Source: Burkholderiales bacterium Ga0074133 (GTDB lineage Bacteria > Pseudomonadota > Gammaproteobacteria > Burkholderiales > Burkholderiaceae_C). Taken from it: 34,211 nt of DNA. This document shows positions 16,734-27,977 of the stretch, in pieces. The DNA is taken from NCBI GenBank assembly GCA_001464865.1, contig LNEG01000235.1, positions 1 to 34,211 on the forward strand, written 5' to 3'. Both the position numbers and the translations under genes were made by a program. Numbering within the stretch: the stretch's first letter is position 1; each line of letters opens with the position of its first letter. The notes beneath the pieces are model-generated. The model made no database searches, was not told where the DNA came from, and worked only from the letters and a program-made list of their open reading frames with translations.

Positions 16734-16813
16734 GGTCCCCGGCCTCGGCTGCGCGCGCATTGCCAGCAGAGGTCAACGCGGCGCGCTGTGCGCATTCGAC
16801 AAGGGGCTGATCC

Positions 16814-17527
16814 ATGGACCTTCTCCACTGGTGGCGCCAGGGCGACGCGGTCACGCAGGGCACGGCCCTGGTGTTGCTGGCCATGTCGGTCGCCAGCTGG
16901 GTGGTGATTGTCTGGAAGCTGCGCACCATGCGCCGCGCCAGTGCCGACGTGCTGCGCTGCACGGCCGCGTTCTGGCAGGCCCCTTCGCTGGACCTTGCAG
17001 AGCAGCGTTTGCGGTCTTTTGACCGTGAAGCGCTAGTGCTTCCATTGGTTGTTGCTGCAAATTCGATAGCAAGGCGGCCCCTCGCTCCGCACGGCGCCGG
17101 GACCCTGGCTCATGCGGGCAGCCTGCCCCAACAGCTCACCCGCGTGCTGCGCGATGCACTGCACGGTGTGCTGGGCAAGCTGCAGTTTGGCCAGGTGCTG
17201 CTGGCCACCGTGGGCTCGACCGCACCGTTCGTGGGGTTGCTGGGCACCGTCTGGGGCATCTACCACGCGCTTACAGCCATTGCGGGTGCCGGGCAGATCA
17301 CCATCGACCGTATCTCCGGCCCGGTGGGCGAGGCGCTGGTGATGACGGCCGCGGGCCTGGCCGTGGCCATCCCGGCCGTGCTGGCCTACAACGTGTTCGG
17401 CCGCCTCATCGGCCGGGTCGAGGCCGACCTGGAAGGTTTTGCACTGGATTTGCGCGAGCTGCTCGTTGACACGGCAGCGGGGCCGGGCGACGGTGCAACC
17501 GTATCGGTGGAGCGCGCAGCGCCATGA
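16814..17527 (+). CDS. exbB: MotA/TolQ/ExbB-family proton channel subunit
   Basis: ExbB-type protein of 237 residues with three membrane segments (about 15-35, 135-160 and 175-200). The diagnostic segment is GSTAPFVGLLGTVWGIYHALTAI, and VGEALVMTAAGLAVAIPAVLAYN lines the channel. With its partner it turns proton flow into work for a TonB-like or TolA-like protein. No tonB or tolA is nearby, so the partner is not known. The stop overlaps the start of the ExbD gene (ATGA). The cytoplasmic loop near residues 66-86 is encoded by AT-rich atypical codons (CTA, ATA, AGG) matching a dispersed repeat at 17011-17070. The symbol is by family; TolQ is less likely because of the gene context. Confidence 0.88.
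   Translation: MDLLHWWRQGDAVTQGTALVLLAMSVASWVVIVWKLRTMRRASADVLRCTAAFWQAPSLDLAEQRLRSFDREALVLPLVVAANSIARRPLAPHGAGTLAHAGSLPQQLTRVLRDALHGVLGKLQFGQVLLATVGSTAPFVGLLGTVWGIYHALTAIAGAGQITIDRISGPVGEALVMTAAGLAVAIPAVLAYNVFGRLIGRVEADLEGFALDLRELLVDTAAGPGDGATVSVERAAP
17011..17070 (-). repeat. Palindromic dispersed repeat copy inside exbB (reverse)
   Basis: Read on the minus strand it begins GCTATCGAATTTGCAGCAAC. It includes the near-palindrome AAGCACTAGCGCTT (17028-17041) in the position of the core stem of the other copies. It is translated in the sense of exbB as REALVLPLVVAANSIA without breaking the frame. The codons CTA, CTT, TTG, GTT, GTT, AAT and ATA are a sharp local departure from the surrounding GC-rich usage. 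Confidence 0.55.
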
Positions 17528-17988
17528 GCTTCGGCCGGCTGGAGCGCACCACGGGCCCCCAGCCCATGAGCGACATCAACATGACACCGCTGGTGGACGT
17601 GATGCTGGTGCTGGTGGTGATCTTCATCCTGACCGCACCGCTCCTGAGCAGCGCCATCCGGCTCGATCTGCCCCGTGCCGAGGGTGGCTCGCCCGGTGCC
17701 GTGCCCCAGGCTGTGACGGTGGTGGTGGATGCGCAGGGCCAGGCGTTTCTGGATGACCAGCCGCTGGCGCAGGGCGCCCTGGTTGAACGGCTGCGCCGCA
17801 TTGGCGCCCAGCAGCCCGATACCGAATTGCAGCTGCGCGCCGACGCCGCCGTACCCTACGGCCGTGTGGTCGAAGTCATGGACGCCGCGCAGCGCGCGGG
17901 CCTGGCGCGCATCGGTTTTGTCACCGAGCCCGCGAAAGGCGCTGCGGCTCCAGTCTTCGGCCCTGAGACAACCGCACCAGCGCGCTGA
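17524..17988 (+). CDS. exbD: ExbD/TolR-family biopolymer transport protein
   Basis: The 154-residue protein has a short cytoplasmic N-terminus (RLERTTGPQPMSDINMTPLVDVM) and a single membrane helix (about 20-40, VDVMLVLVVIFILTAPLL). The helix holds the conserved Asp of the ExbD/TolR family, in the DINMTPLVDVML motif, that takes part in proton flow. A periplasmic domain follows. The start ATG overlaps the exbB stop by four bases, so the two are translationally coupled and form one complex. The C-terminal tail is Ala/Pro-rich. Confidence 0.9.
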   Translation: MSFGRLERTTGPQPMSDINMTPLVDVMLVLVVIFILTAPLLSSAIRLDLPRAEGGSPGAVPQAVTVVVDAQGQAFLDDQPLAQGALVERLRRIGAQQPDTELQLRADAAVPYGRVVEVMDAAQRAGLARIGFVTEPAKGAAAPVFGPETTAPAR

Positions 17989-18133
17989 CGACGCGGCAGC
18001 AACAGCCGGTTGCCAGCGGGTCGGCGGCTGTTCCGCTCCGGCCTTGCCGGGTACCGGCGGTGCAGCATGACCGCCTAGAATCTGCGCAGCGCGGCCACGG
18101 ATGGGCTGCCCACTTCTCTCACCCTTTTGCCCC

Positions 18134-20827
<2,694 letters not shown>

Positions 20828-20841
20828 GGGAGCCCTGGCCT

Positions 20842-21342
20842 ATGAACAAGCGCACGCTGCTCACCCTGGCGCCCGCCGCCCTGCTGCTCACCGCATGCGG
20901 TTTTCGCCTGCGCGGCGTGCCCGAGTTCGGGTTCCAGTCGCTGTACATCAACGCCAGCGCTGCCTCAACGCTCGCGCGCGAACTGCAGCGCACGCTGGAG
21001 GGCTCGGGCAGCCAGCTCAAGGTGCTGCGCGACGCCACCAGCATGCCCACCGCGCAGGTGATCATGGACTTGCTGCAGGAGCAGCGCGAGCGTGTGGTGG
21101 TGGGCCTCAATGCCTCGGGCCAGGTGCGTGAACTGCAGCTACGGCTGCGCGTGAAGTTCCGCCTGCGCACCCAGACCGGGGTGGAGCTGATCCCTGATAC
21201 CGAGCTGCTGCAGCAGCGCGACATCAGCTACAACGAAACCATCGCACTGGCCAAGGAGGCCGAAGAGGCGCTGCTGTACCGCAACATGCAGACGGACATC
21301 GTGCAGCAGCTGCTGCGGCGGCTGGCGGCTGTGCGGCTGTAG
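20842..21342 (+). CDS. lptE: LPS-assembly lipoprotein LptE
   Basis: LptE (166 residues) is the lipoprotein plug of the LptD barrel that delivers LPS to the outer leaflet. The lipobox LTAC gives Cys19, followed by the conserved GFRLRGVPEFGFQSLYIN opening. The segment ELQLRLRVKFRLRTQTGVELIPDTELLQQRDISYNE matches the family core. It follows leuS with a 14-base gap, and leuS-lptE-holA is the usual order in proteobacteria. Here holA is displaced by about 2.8 kb, with two minus-strand genes in between. Confidence 0.95.
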   Translation: MNKRTLLTLAPAALLLTACGFRLRGVPEFGFQSLYINASAASTLARELQRTLEGSGSQLKVLRDATSMPTAQVIMDLLQEQRERVVVGLNASGQVRELQLRLRVKFRLRTQTGVELIPDTELLQQRDISYNETIALAKEAEEALLYRNMQTDIVQQLLRRLAAVRL

Positions 21343-21390
21343 CAATAACGATGGTGCGGGCAGGCGCCTGGACTGCGTGGATACGCGGCA

Positions 21391-22665
21391 TCAAAACCGC
21401 GTGCTGAGCGCCCCCGTCACGGCCCAGTTGTCCTCCACCACCGCCAGCCAGCGCCACTTGTCAAACGTGGTGCACGGGTGCGATATGCCCAGCGCAATCC
21501 GGTCACCCACTGCCGGGGCGGTGGCGCCATCCGCATCAAAGCGCAGGTACGCGTGCTGGTCATTCAGCGCCGTCACGGCCCAGCCGGAGGGTGCATCCAC
21601 CGCCGACCGCGCGCCGCGCGGCGCCCAGCGCACGGGCACCGGCATGTCCAGGTCGTACGACAGATCACGCCGCCCGCCGGTCAACAGCGCCAGGCCGGGC
21701 TCGGGCACCGATTGCACCAGGGTCCACACCTCCAGCGCCGGGCGCAGCGATGCATCGAGCCCCTCGCGCTGCTCCACCTGCGCCAGAAACCGCTGGTAGT
21801 TGCCATGGTCGTGCGTGATGTAGCAGCCCGAGCGCAGCACGCCCAGCACGGGGCGTGACAGCCCCTGCGTGCGCAGCAGCGGCACCACCAGGTCGAACAC
21901 GGCCGAGCCACCGGCGGTCAGCAGGATCTCGCCATCGGCAAAGAGGCCCTGCGCATCGCACTGCCGGGCCACTTCAGTCACGCGGCGCACCAGGGCGGTC
22001 ACTTCGCGGGCATCGTGGTCGCTGTCGCAGCGGGCCACGCCGCCTTCGTAGCACTCGATGCCGCACAGGCGTACCGCGGTGGACCGGGCCATGGCGTGCG
22101 CCAGTGCCATGGCGCCCTCCAGCGTGCGGCAGCCGGTGCGCTGGCCGGGGATGCCGATCTCCAGCAGCGTGTCAAAGCGCCGGGTGCCGCCTCGCCGCGC
22201 AGCCCAGTCTTCAACGCACGCCAGTTGCGCCAGCGAATCCACCAGGAACCACACGCGCAGGTCGGGGTGGCGCTGCAGCAGGGCGTGCAGGCCGTCCAGG
22301 TCTGCATCGCACAGCACCTGGTTGGCAATGATGGCGCGGCGCGCACCGGCCTCCACCCCCACCGCCAGCTGGTACACGGTGGCCAACGTCAGGCCCCAGG
22401 CTCCGGCGGCCAGCTGGCGCGCAAACAGTTCGGGCGACATCGTCGTCTTGCCATGCGGTGCCAGCGCCACGCCCTTGCGGGCGGCGTAGGCCTGCATCCA
22501 GGCAATGTTGTGCGCCAGCGCGCTGCCGCGCACCACGGCCAGCGGATAGGCCAGGTCGTCGGCCAGCAGGTTCCAGCCGTGGCGGGCGATCTCGTCGGGG
22601 TGGCACGGCGTAGCGGTGAGCGGGTAGCTCTTGCAGTGGTGGTTGAGCACGAAGTCTTGTGTCAT
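21391..22665 (-). CDS. PLP- and metal-dependent D-threonine aldolase/D-serine dehydratase-like enzyme
   Basis: The 424-residue protein has the fold type III (alanine racemase-like) PLP barrel. PLP binds Lys73 in ALAPHGKTTMSPELF. The C-terminal domain of the DSD1/D-threonine aldolase family carries the metal-ligand pair His396 and Cys398 in ISHPCTTFDKW, next to the HDHGNY segment of the barrel. Members deaminate D-serine to pyruvate or split D-threonine to glycine and acetaldehyde; some genomes label this subgroup amino acid deaminase. The substrate cannot be decided from sequence alone. It is convergent with lptE and followed on the same strand by an arginase gene, suggesting an amino-acid catabolic pair inserted here. 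Confidence 0.85.
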   Translation of the reverse strand: MTQDFVLNHHCKSYPLTATPCHPDEIARHGWNLLADDLAYPLAVVRGSALAHNIAWMQAYAARKGVALAPHGKTTMSPELFARQLAAGAWGLTLATVYQLAVGVEAGARRAIIANQVLCDADLDGLHALLQRHPDLRVWFLVDSLAQLACVEDWAARRGGTRRFDTLLEIGIPGQRTGCRTLEGAMALAHAMARSTAVRLCGIECYEGGVARCDSDHDAREVTALVRRVTEVARQCDAQGLFADGEILLTAGGSAVFDLVVPLLRTQGLSRPVLGVLRSGCYITHDHGNYQRFLAQVEQREGLDASLRPALEVWTLVQSVPEPGLALLTGGRRDLSYDLDMPVPVRWAPRGARSAVDAPSGWAVTALNDQHAYLRFDADGATAPAVGDRIALGISHPCTTFDKWRWLAVVEDNWAVTGALSTRF

Positions 22666-22777
22666 GGCGGGGCGGGCGTTGGCCAGGCGCAGGGGGCGAT
22701 GGACCTGGTGGGCAATGCTACGCCCGCTGCGGCGGCGCCGCCCTGCAACGCGCGCCCAAGGTCTCCATCAGGGCGAT

Positions 22778-22839
22778 ATGAAGCCAAAAGTGCCTGGGGT
22801 CCAGTTTTTATCATGCCCATTTGCTATAAATTAGATAGC
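22778..22839 (-). repeat. Palindromic dispersed repeat copy, intergenic (reverse)
   Basis: Read on the minus strand it begins GCTATCTAATTTATAGCAAA and ends with CACTTTTGGCTTCAT. A short core hairpin CTGG (22794-22797) / CCAG (22801-22804) replaces the GGCGCTT stem of the cnoX copy. It lies in the 210-base gap between the two minus-strand genes ending at 22666 and starting beyond 22875, and is visibly AT-rich. Confidence 0.68.
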
Positions 22840-22875
22840 ATATGACTGCATTCGGTCCTGCTGCTTGTGCGTCCC

Positions 22876-23829
22876 TTAACCCACCCGCGCCCGCATCAGC
22901 GTGCTTTTGCCAAACAGCGACTCCACCAGGTCCACCGCCAGCACGGCCGTGCTGTTGCGCACGTCCAGCGCCGGGTTCAGTTCCATGATGTCGAGCGACG
23001 CCAGGCGGCCGCTGTCGGCGATCATTTCCATGCACAGCTGCGCCTCGCGGTAGGTGGGCCCGCCGGGCACGGTGGTGCCCACGCCGGGGGCGATGGCGGG
23101 GTCGAGAAAGTCCACGTCAAAGCTCACATGCAGGTGGGTGTCGGCATCCACCCCCTCCAGCGCGCGCTCCATCGTCTGGCGCATGCCCACCTCGTCGATG
23201 TAGCGCATGTCGAACACCTCCAGCCCGTGCTGCTGCACAAAGCGCTTTTCGCCCGCATCGACGCTGCGGATGCCGATCTGGCGGATCTGGTCGGTGCGCA
23301 GCGCCGGGCCGCCGCCGGGCATGCCGGCCAGCTGCGTCAGCTCGCCCGGGCCAAAGCCGCACAGGCAGGCCACGGGCATGCCGTGCACATTGCCACTGGG
23401 GGTGAGCTCGCTGGTGTTGAAGTCGGTGTGCGCATCGAGCCACAGCACGCGCAGCTTCTTGCCGGCTTCTGCACAGTGGCGCGCCACGGCGCCGATGCTG
23501 CCCAGGCCCAGGCAGTGGTCGCCCCCCAGCAGGATGGGGAAGTGGCCCTGCTGCAGCTCGGCATACACCGCGTTGAACACGCGCTGGTTCCATTCGACCA
23601 CCTCGGCCAGGTGGCGGTAGCCGCCCTGCGCGGGCTGCCAGGGGTTGGCGGGGCCGCTGAGGTTGCCGCGGTCCACCACCGCCAGGCCGTGGCTTTCCAG
23701 CGCCTGCTGCAGGCCCGCCACGCGCAGGGCCTCGGGGCCCATCGATGCGCCGCGCGCGCCCGCGCCGATGTCGGTGGGGGCGCCGATCAGGCTGGCGATG
23801 GTGTGAGGGGCGGTGTCGTTGTGCGGCAT
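22876..23829 (-). CDS. rocF: Arginase (ureohydrolase family)
   Basis: Arginase (317 residues) splits arginine into ornithine and urea. The three binuclear Mn motifs are present: LGGDHCLGLGS with His105, LDAHTDFNTSE with Asp132, His134 and Asp136, and SFDVDFLDPAIAPGVGT with Asp238, Asp240 and Asp243. The frame runs upstream to 23991, but the ATG at 23829 begins the conserved domain (HTIASLIGAPTDIGAGARG). The family also contains agmatinase and formimidoylglutamase; the SGNVHGMPVA segment and SDxD-like context favour arginase. The gene is on the minus strand next to the D-amino-acid enzyme, with a repeat between them. Confidence 0.9.
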   Translation of the reverse strand: MPHNDTAPHTIASLIGAPTDIGAGARGASMGPEALRVAGLQQALESHGLAVVDRGNLSGPANPWQPAQGGYRHLAEVVEWNQRVFNAVYAELQQGHFPILLGGDHCLGLGSIGAVARHCAEAGKKLRVLWLDAHTDFNTSELTPSGNVHGMPVACLCGFGPGELTQLAGMPGGGPALRTDQIRQIGIRSVDAGEKRFVQQHGLEVFDMRYIDEVGMRQTMERALEGVDADTHLHVSFDVDFLDPAIAPGVGTTVPGGPTYREAQLCMEMIADSGRLASLDIMELNPALDVRNSTAVLAVDLVESLFGKSTLMRARVG

Positions 23830-24165
23830 GGTCGTCGGGCTTTCTGGTGCAAAGCGGCAGGCGGTGAATGGATGGTTTGTGGCGTGCAGCGGGGGCGGGC
23901 AGTGCAGGCGCGGCCGGGATGGGGGCCGGGCCCGTATGCACAAAGCGGTGGGCCTCGTCCTTCGCTGCGGGGTGCCGGGATTTTGCGGCAACGCACAGCC
24001 AGCAGTCAGTCAGCCAACGGCGCAAACGGGGCATCCTTTTGTGCAAAGTGCACGACCCCGTTGCCGTTTTGGCAGATGGAGCCCACGTCCGGCCATTGGC
24101 ACCGGCCGCATCACCCTCGCCATTGCCTGCCGCGCCGCCGCCAGGCCAGGCGATAAACTTTGCCC
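23830..24165. other. 336-base divergent intergenic region with one palindrome
   Basis: This gap between divergent rocF and holA must hold promoters for both. I see no coding sequence I can support. A perfect palindrome GTGCA-AAG-TGCAC occurs at 24041-24053, preceded by a T-run, and could be an operator, but no regulator gene is adjacent. A GATAAACT close to the holA ATG resembles a -10 with a very short leader. The rest is GC-rich with no clear hairpin-plus-T terminator. Confidence 0.35.
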
Positions 24166-25221
24166 ATGCAAGTCGCCCTGGCCCAACTCTCGAACCACCT
24201 CCAACGGGGCCTGTCGTCGCTGTACGTGCTGCATGGCGACGAACCCCTGCTGCAGCAGGAGGCAGCCGACGCCATCCGCGCCACGGCCCGGGCCCAGGGC
24301 TACACCGAGCGCAGCAGCTACACCGTGGCAGGCGCGCACTTTGACTGGAGTGCGGTGCTGGCCGCAGGCGGGTCACTCAGCCTGTTTGCCGACAAGCAGA
24401 TCGTCGAGATCCGCATCCCCTCGGGCAAGCCCGCCAAGGACGGCAGCGTGGCCCTGCAGCAGGTGGCCGAATCGGCCCGGGGCAACGACAGCACCCTCAC
24501 GCTGGTGATGCTGCCGCGGCTGGACAAGGCCACGCGCACCGGTGCCTGGTTTGCGGCGCTGGAGGGCAACGGCACCTCGATCCAGATCGACCCCATCGAG
24601 CGCGGCATGCTCCCGCAGTGGATCGCCCAGCGCCTGGCCGCACAGGGCCAGCGCGTGGTGGGCGGCGAGGAAGGCCAGCGCACGCTGCAGTTCTTTGCCG
24701 ACCGGGTCGAAGGCAACCTGCTGGCCGCGCACCAGGAGATCCAGAAGCTCGCACTGCTGCACCCACCCGGCGAGCTGACCCAAGCCCAGGTCGAGGCCGC
24801 CGTGCTCAACGTGGCGCGCTACGACGTGTTCAAGCTGTCCGAGTCGGTGCTGGCCGGGCACACCGCCCGCGTGCAGCGCATGCTGGACGGCCTGCAGGCC
24901 GAAGGCGAGGCCGAGGTGCTGGTGCACTGGGCGCTGGCCGAAGACATCCGCGCGCTCAAGCGCGTGAAAGACGCCATGAACGCCGGCCGTCCCCTGCCCA
25001 TGGCCCTGCGCGAAAACCGCATCTGGGGCCCCAAGGAGCGTTTGTTCGAGCGCATCCTGCCCAAGGCCAGCGACGCCGCCCTGGCGCGCCTGCTGCAGTC
25101 GGCCCACACGGTGGACGGCATCGTCAAGGGCCTCAAGCAGCCCGACTGGCCGCAGGACGGCTGGCAGGCGCTGCAGCGGCTGGCGTTTCAGGTGTGCAGG
25201 GTGACGGGGGCGGCGCGGTAG
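24166..25221 (+). CDS. holA: DNA polymerase III delta subunit
   Basis: HolA (351 residues) is the clamp-opening subunit of the clamp loader; it binds the beta clamp during loading. The N-terminal AAA+-like fold begins LSSLYVLHGDEPLLQQEAADAIRATARA, the DEPLL segment being typical for delta. The body includes the family segment LPRLDKATRTGAWFAAL and a C-terminal collar domain with VFKLSESVLAGHTARVQRMLDGL. The length matches the family (about 340). The ATG at 24166 is preferred over a TTG two codons upstream. In other genomes it follows lptE directly. Confidence 0.94.
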   Translation: MQVALAQLSNHLQRGLSSLYVLHGDEPLLQQEAADAIRATARAQGYTERSSYTVAGAHFDWSAVLAAGGSLSLFADKQIVEIRIPSGKPAKDGSVALQQVAESARGNDSTLTLVMLPRLDKATRTGAWFAALEGNGTSIQIDPIERGMLPQWIAQRLAAQGQRVVGGEEGQRTLQFFADRVEGNLLAAHQEIQKLALLHPPGELTQAQVEAAVLNVARYDVFKLSESVLAGHTARVQRMLDGLQAEGEAEVLVHWALAEDIRALKRVKDAMNAGRPLPMALRENRIWGPKERLFERILPKASDAALARLLQSAHTVDGIVKGLKQPDWPQDGWQALQRLAFQVCRVTGAAR

Positions 25222-25238
25222 CGCGGCCCTGCCAAGAT

Positions 25239-25694
25239 ATGCCGAGGGGCGTATTCCGTCGCGTATTTCTGAGAAGCGGCTACGTCATAAAGATACCGCG
25301 CTGGAGCCAGCTCGCTGCCGGGATGCGCAGCAATCGCTGGGAACGGGAGATGTGGACAACCTGGCGGCTCAAATTCCAGTGGGAGACCTTGTGCCCCGTG
25401 ATCTACGCCGATCGGTTCGGGCTGGTGGTGATCATGCGTCGGGCTGAGCAGCCCGTTTCGCAAGCCGTGGTCGACGACCTGCCTTGCTACTACCCGGATA
25501 TCACCGCTGAAACCAAGCACGCGGACTTCGGAGCTCTGGATGGAAGAGTTGTTGCGCTCGACTACGGCTTGCCGCTTGCTCAGGCAGTGACAGACAAGCG
25601 TCGCTACTACGCAGGGTTCGCAAACATGCCCGCACAACAGTTCCCGCGCTCACCCCGAAGCGACGCCTGGCCTGATACCGATTCACCGGATTGA
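25239..25694 (+). CDS. Small orphan protein, possible kinase-like fold
   Basis: This 151-residue frame is not a shadow: it has ordinary coding composition, is less GC-rich than its neighbours, and carries a dense aromatic pattern. Segments include VFRRVFLRSGYVIKIP (5-20), MRSNRWEREMWTTWRLKFQWETLCPVIYADRFGLVVIMRRAEQP (29-72) and ETKHADFGALDGRVVALDYGLP (91-112). I infer, without proof, a truncated or minimal kinase-like layout: Lys18 as the beta-3 lysine, Glu34 or Glu36 in helix C, and Asp108 in LDYG as metal aspartate. No HRD-type loop is evident. The N-terminus begins abruptly in what looks like a glycine-rich loop, so a few residues may be missing. It follows holA by 17 bases and may be a phage-type or mobile accessory gene. 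Confidence 0.6.
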   Translation: MPRGVFRRVFLRSGYVIKIPRWSQLAAGMRSNRWEREMWTTWRLKFQWETLCPVIYADRFGLVVIMRRAEQPVSQAVVDDLPCYYPDITAETKHADFGALDGRVVALDYGLPLAQAVTDKRRYYAGFANMPAQQFPRSPRSDAWPDTDSPD

Positions 25695-25711
25695 AGAGCC
25701 GCTTTCGTGCG

Positions 25712-26050
25712 TCAGACGCCAGATGCACGGCTTTGCTGAAGTGTCCCCGCCGCCTTCCCCACCCACATCTCCAGATTCGCCACCAGATCCTTCTGGCTGA
25801 ACGAACAGCTTTCTTCCGAAAACAGCGCGCTCGATTCCAGCCGGTCCAGCAGGCCCAGCAGCACCTCGCCGTAGCGCGGGGGCAGAGCGGCAAGCAGGGC
25901 GGTCTGGGCGCGGGCGGTGTCGGCCAGGGTGCTGGCCGGGCAGGCCTGGTCGCGGAATCGGGCCAGGGTGGATTCGATCAGCGCGAGCTGCTGCAGGGGC
26001 TCGGCCCTGGCTGTAGCTGTGGCTGTGGGGGTGGCAGTGGTGTCATGCAT
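25712..26050 (-). CDS. Conserved hypothetical protein
   Basis: The 112-residue protein (ATG at 26050; a TTG at 26059 would add three residues) starts with a Thr/Ala-rich low-complexity stretch. It continues as a helical, soluble domain: LQQLALIESTLARFRDQACPASTLADTARAQTALLAALPPRYGEVLLGLLDRLESSALFSEESCSFSQKDLVANLEMWVGKA. No signal, membrane segment or catalytic motif is visible. It lies in the gap between holA and proA, on the opposite strand, and is divergent from the next gene. I do not recognise the family. Confidence 0.65.
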   Translation of the reverse strand: MHDTTATPTATATARAEPLQQLALIESTLARFRDQACPASTLADTARAQTALLAALPPRYGEVLLGLLDRLESSALFSEESCSFSQKDLVANLEMWVGKAAGTLQQSRASGV

Positions 26051-26127
26051 GGGGCGCAAGCGTACTGCAGCACTGCTGCCCGCGCACTGCGGGCAAATCC
26101 CCAGCAGGGCTGAGGCTGCGCGCAGCT

Positions 26128-27903
26128 TTGGGCGGGCGGCTGCGCCGGGCGCTGTCAGAATCCACGCGTTTTGCCCGAAAGCCTGCCCTGACCCTTCAAC
26201 CCGTCCAGACCCCTGCGCCGCCTGCTGGGCCAGCCCGGCCCTGGTGGCACGCCCTGCGTCCTTTTGCGTGGGCGGCAGCCGCCGTGCTGGGGCTCGTGGC
26301 GCTGGGGCACGACGGGCGGCGCGTGGTGCAGCTCATGGCGCTGGCGCTGCCGGTGCTGGCATGGCTGGCCTGGCCGGTGCACAGCGCGGCGGTGCACCGG
26401 GTGCGGGCGGTGGTGGTGTGCGTGTGGGCGCTGCTTTTTGCGGGCGATGCCGTGGTGCGCGCTTACCTGCTGGATGCCTACCGGGCCGCGCCCGACAGTA
26501 CCGTGGTGCTGGCTGCAGCGGCCAACACCACGGCGCGCGAGGCGGGCGAGTATCTGTCGATGCACTGGCGCGCGCTGGCCGTGGGCGCGGGACTGGTGGC
26601 GGCAGCCCTGTGGCTGGTGGCGCGCAGTGCGAAGCGGGGTGTGCGCGCAGCCGCGCCGTGGCCGCGCTGGGGCGTGGCACTGCTGTGCGTGCTGCTGCTG
26701 CCCAGTGTGCTGGGCTATGCCAGCAAACCCTGGCGCAGGCTGCACCCGGTGGCTTTCTGGGCGCAGTGGAATGAGTCGGTGCACGCGCTGCGCCAGGGCT
26801 GGCGCGACCAGGCAGCGCAGCGCGATGCGGCGCTGGAGCGTGCGAGGGCGGCGGCGCCAGTGCTGCGGCACACGGGGCCGTCCACCGTGGTGCTGGTGGT
26901 CACCGACAGCATCAACCGCGACAACATGGGCCTGTACGGCTACGCGCGCGACACCACGCCGCGGCTGCAGTCGATGCACGGGCTGCTGGGCGACGACATG
27001 GTGGTGCTGCGCAATGCGTGGTCGGTCGATGCGAACACGGTGGAATCGTTGCGCAACATCTTCGGTTTTGGCCAGCATGCTGCAGACATGTCTTTTGCGG
27101 CGGCGTCCACCGCGGCATCGCCGGCGGCAGCGGGTGCCGTCAGTGCCACTGACGGCCTGCACGCCATCGCCCTGGCCCGGGCCGCGGGCTACAAGGTCTG
27201 GTGGATGAGCAACCACGACGACCTGGCCATCGAGCAGGAGCATGCGCGGCTGGCCGATGTGGTGGACATGGTCAACCGCACGCCGGGCCGTGCCGGTGCG
27301 TCGCTCGATGGTGAGCTGCTCGACTGCCTGCAGGAGGCGCTGGACGACCCGGCCGAGCGCAAGCTGATCGTGTTGCACCTGATGGGCGCGCACCCGCACT
27401 ACCGCCTGCGGTTTCCGCGCGGCGAGAACCCGTTTGACGACAGCGCCGACGCGGTGGACGCCCAGCTGGCCGGGCAGGGTCGCCCGGCCTGGGTGCGGCG
27501 CTTTCGGCACGAGTACGACGCCGCCTTGCTGTACCACGACTTCGTGGTGTCCGAGACGCTGCAGCTCACCCGCCAGGGCGCGCGGCCGGGTGAATACCGC
27601 GCGTGGATGTATCTGTCGGACCACGGCCAGGAGGTGGGCCACGGCAGCGACCGGGCGGGGCACAGCCCCAGCACTGCGTCGGGCTACCGCATCCCGGCCA
27701 TCGTGTGGCGCAACCGGGCTGCGCAGCCGGTGTCGGCGGCCATGGCGCAGGCACCGTTTCGCACCGACTGGGCGGGCTGGACGCTGGCCGATGTGCTGCG
27801 CATCGACTGGCCCGGCGCGCAGCCCGAGCGCAACGTCCTGCATCCCGGCTATCGCTGGCAGCCGCCGGTGCTGCCGCCGGGCGTGGTGTCGTTCACCGAC
27901 TGA
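26128..27903 (+). CDS. Phosphoethanolamine transferase-like membrane sulfatase-fold protein
   Basis: The 591-residue protein has an N-terminal membrane part (about five helices within 38-195) and a periplasmic sulfatase-fold domain, as in EptA/CptA/MCR enzymes that add phosphoethanolamine to lipid A or other glycans. Counterparts of the active-site elements are [21 protein letters not shown] (Asp260 in place of the usual metal Glu), NTVESL with Thr304 as nucleophile, and [17 protein letters not shown] with Asp498 and His499. The disulphide cysteines near the nucleophile in EptA are absent, so it is a divergent branch. No ATG lies before the first helix; TTG at 26128 is the best start and is uncertain. 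It is divergent from the hypothetical gene. Confidence 0.75.
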   Translation: MGGRLRRALSESTRFARKPALTLQPVQTPAPPAGPARPWWHALRPFAWAAAAVLGLVALGHDGRRVVQLMALALPVLAWLAWPVHSAAVHRVRAVVVCVWALLFAGDAVVRAYLLDAYRAAPDSTVVLAAAANTTAREAGEYLSMHWRALAVGAGLVAAALWLVARSAKRGVRAAAPWPRWGVALLCVLLLPSVLGYASKPWRRLHPVAFWAQWNESVHALRQGWRDQAAQRDAALERARAAAPVLRHTGPSTVVLVVTDSINRDNMGLYGYARDTTPRLQSMHGLLGDDMVVLRNAWSVDANTVESLRNIFGFGQHAADMSFAAASTAASPAAAGAVSATDGLHAIALARAAGYKVWWMSNHDDLAIEQEHARLADVVDMVNRTPGRAGASLDGELLDCLQEALDDPAERKLIVLHLMGAHPHYRLRFPRGENPFDDSADAVDAQLAGQGRPAWVRRFRHEYDAALLYHDFVVSETLQLTRQGARPGEYRAWMYLSDHGQEVGHGSDRAGHSPSTASGYRIPAIVWRNRAAQPVSAAMAQAPFRTDWAGWTLADVLRIDWPGAQPERNVLHPGYRWQPPVLPPGVVSFTD

Positions 27904-27977
27904 CGAGTCGGGGCCGCTGCGTCACTCGTTTGGCCGCCGCCTGGCCTGCCGGTGCGCAACTGCGTCAAAATCGCGGC

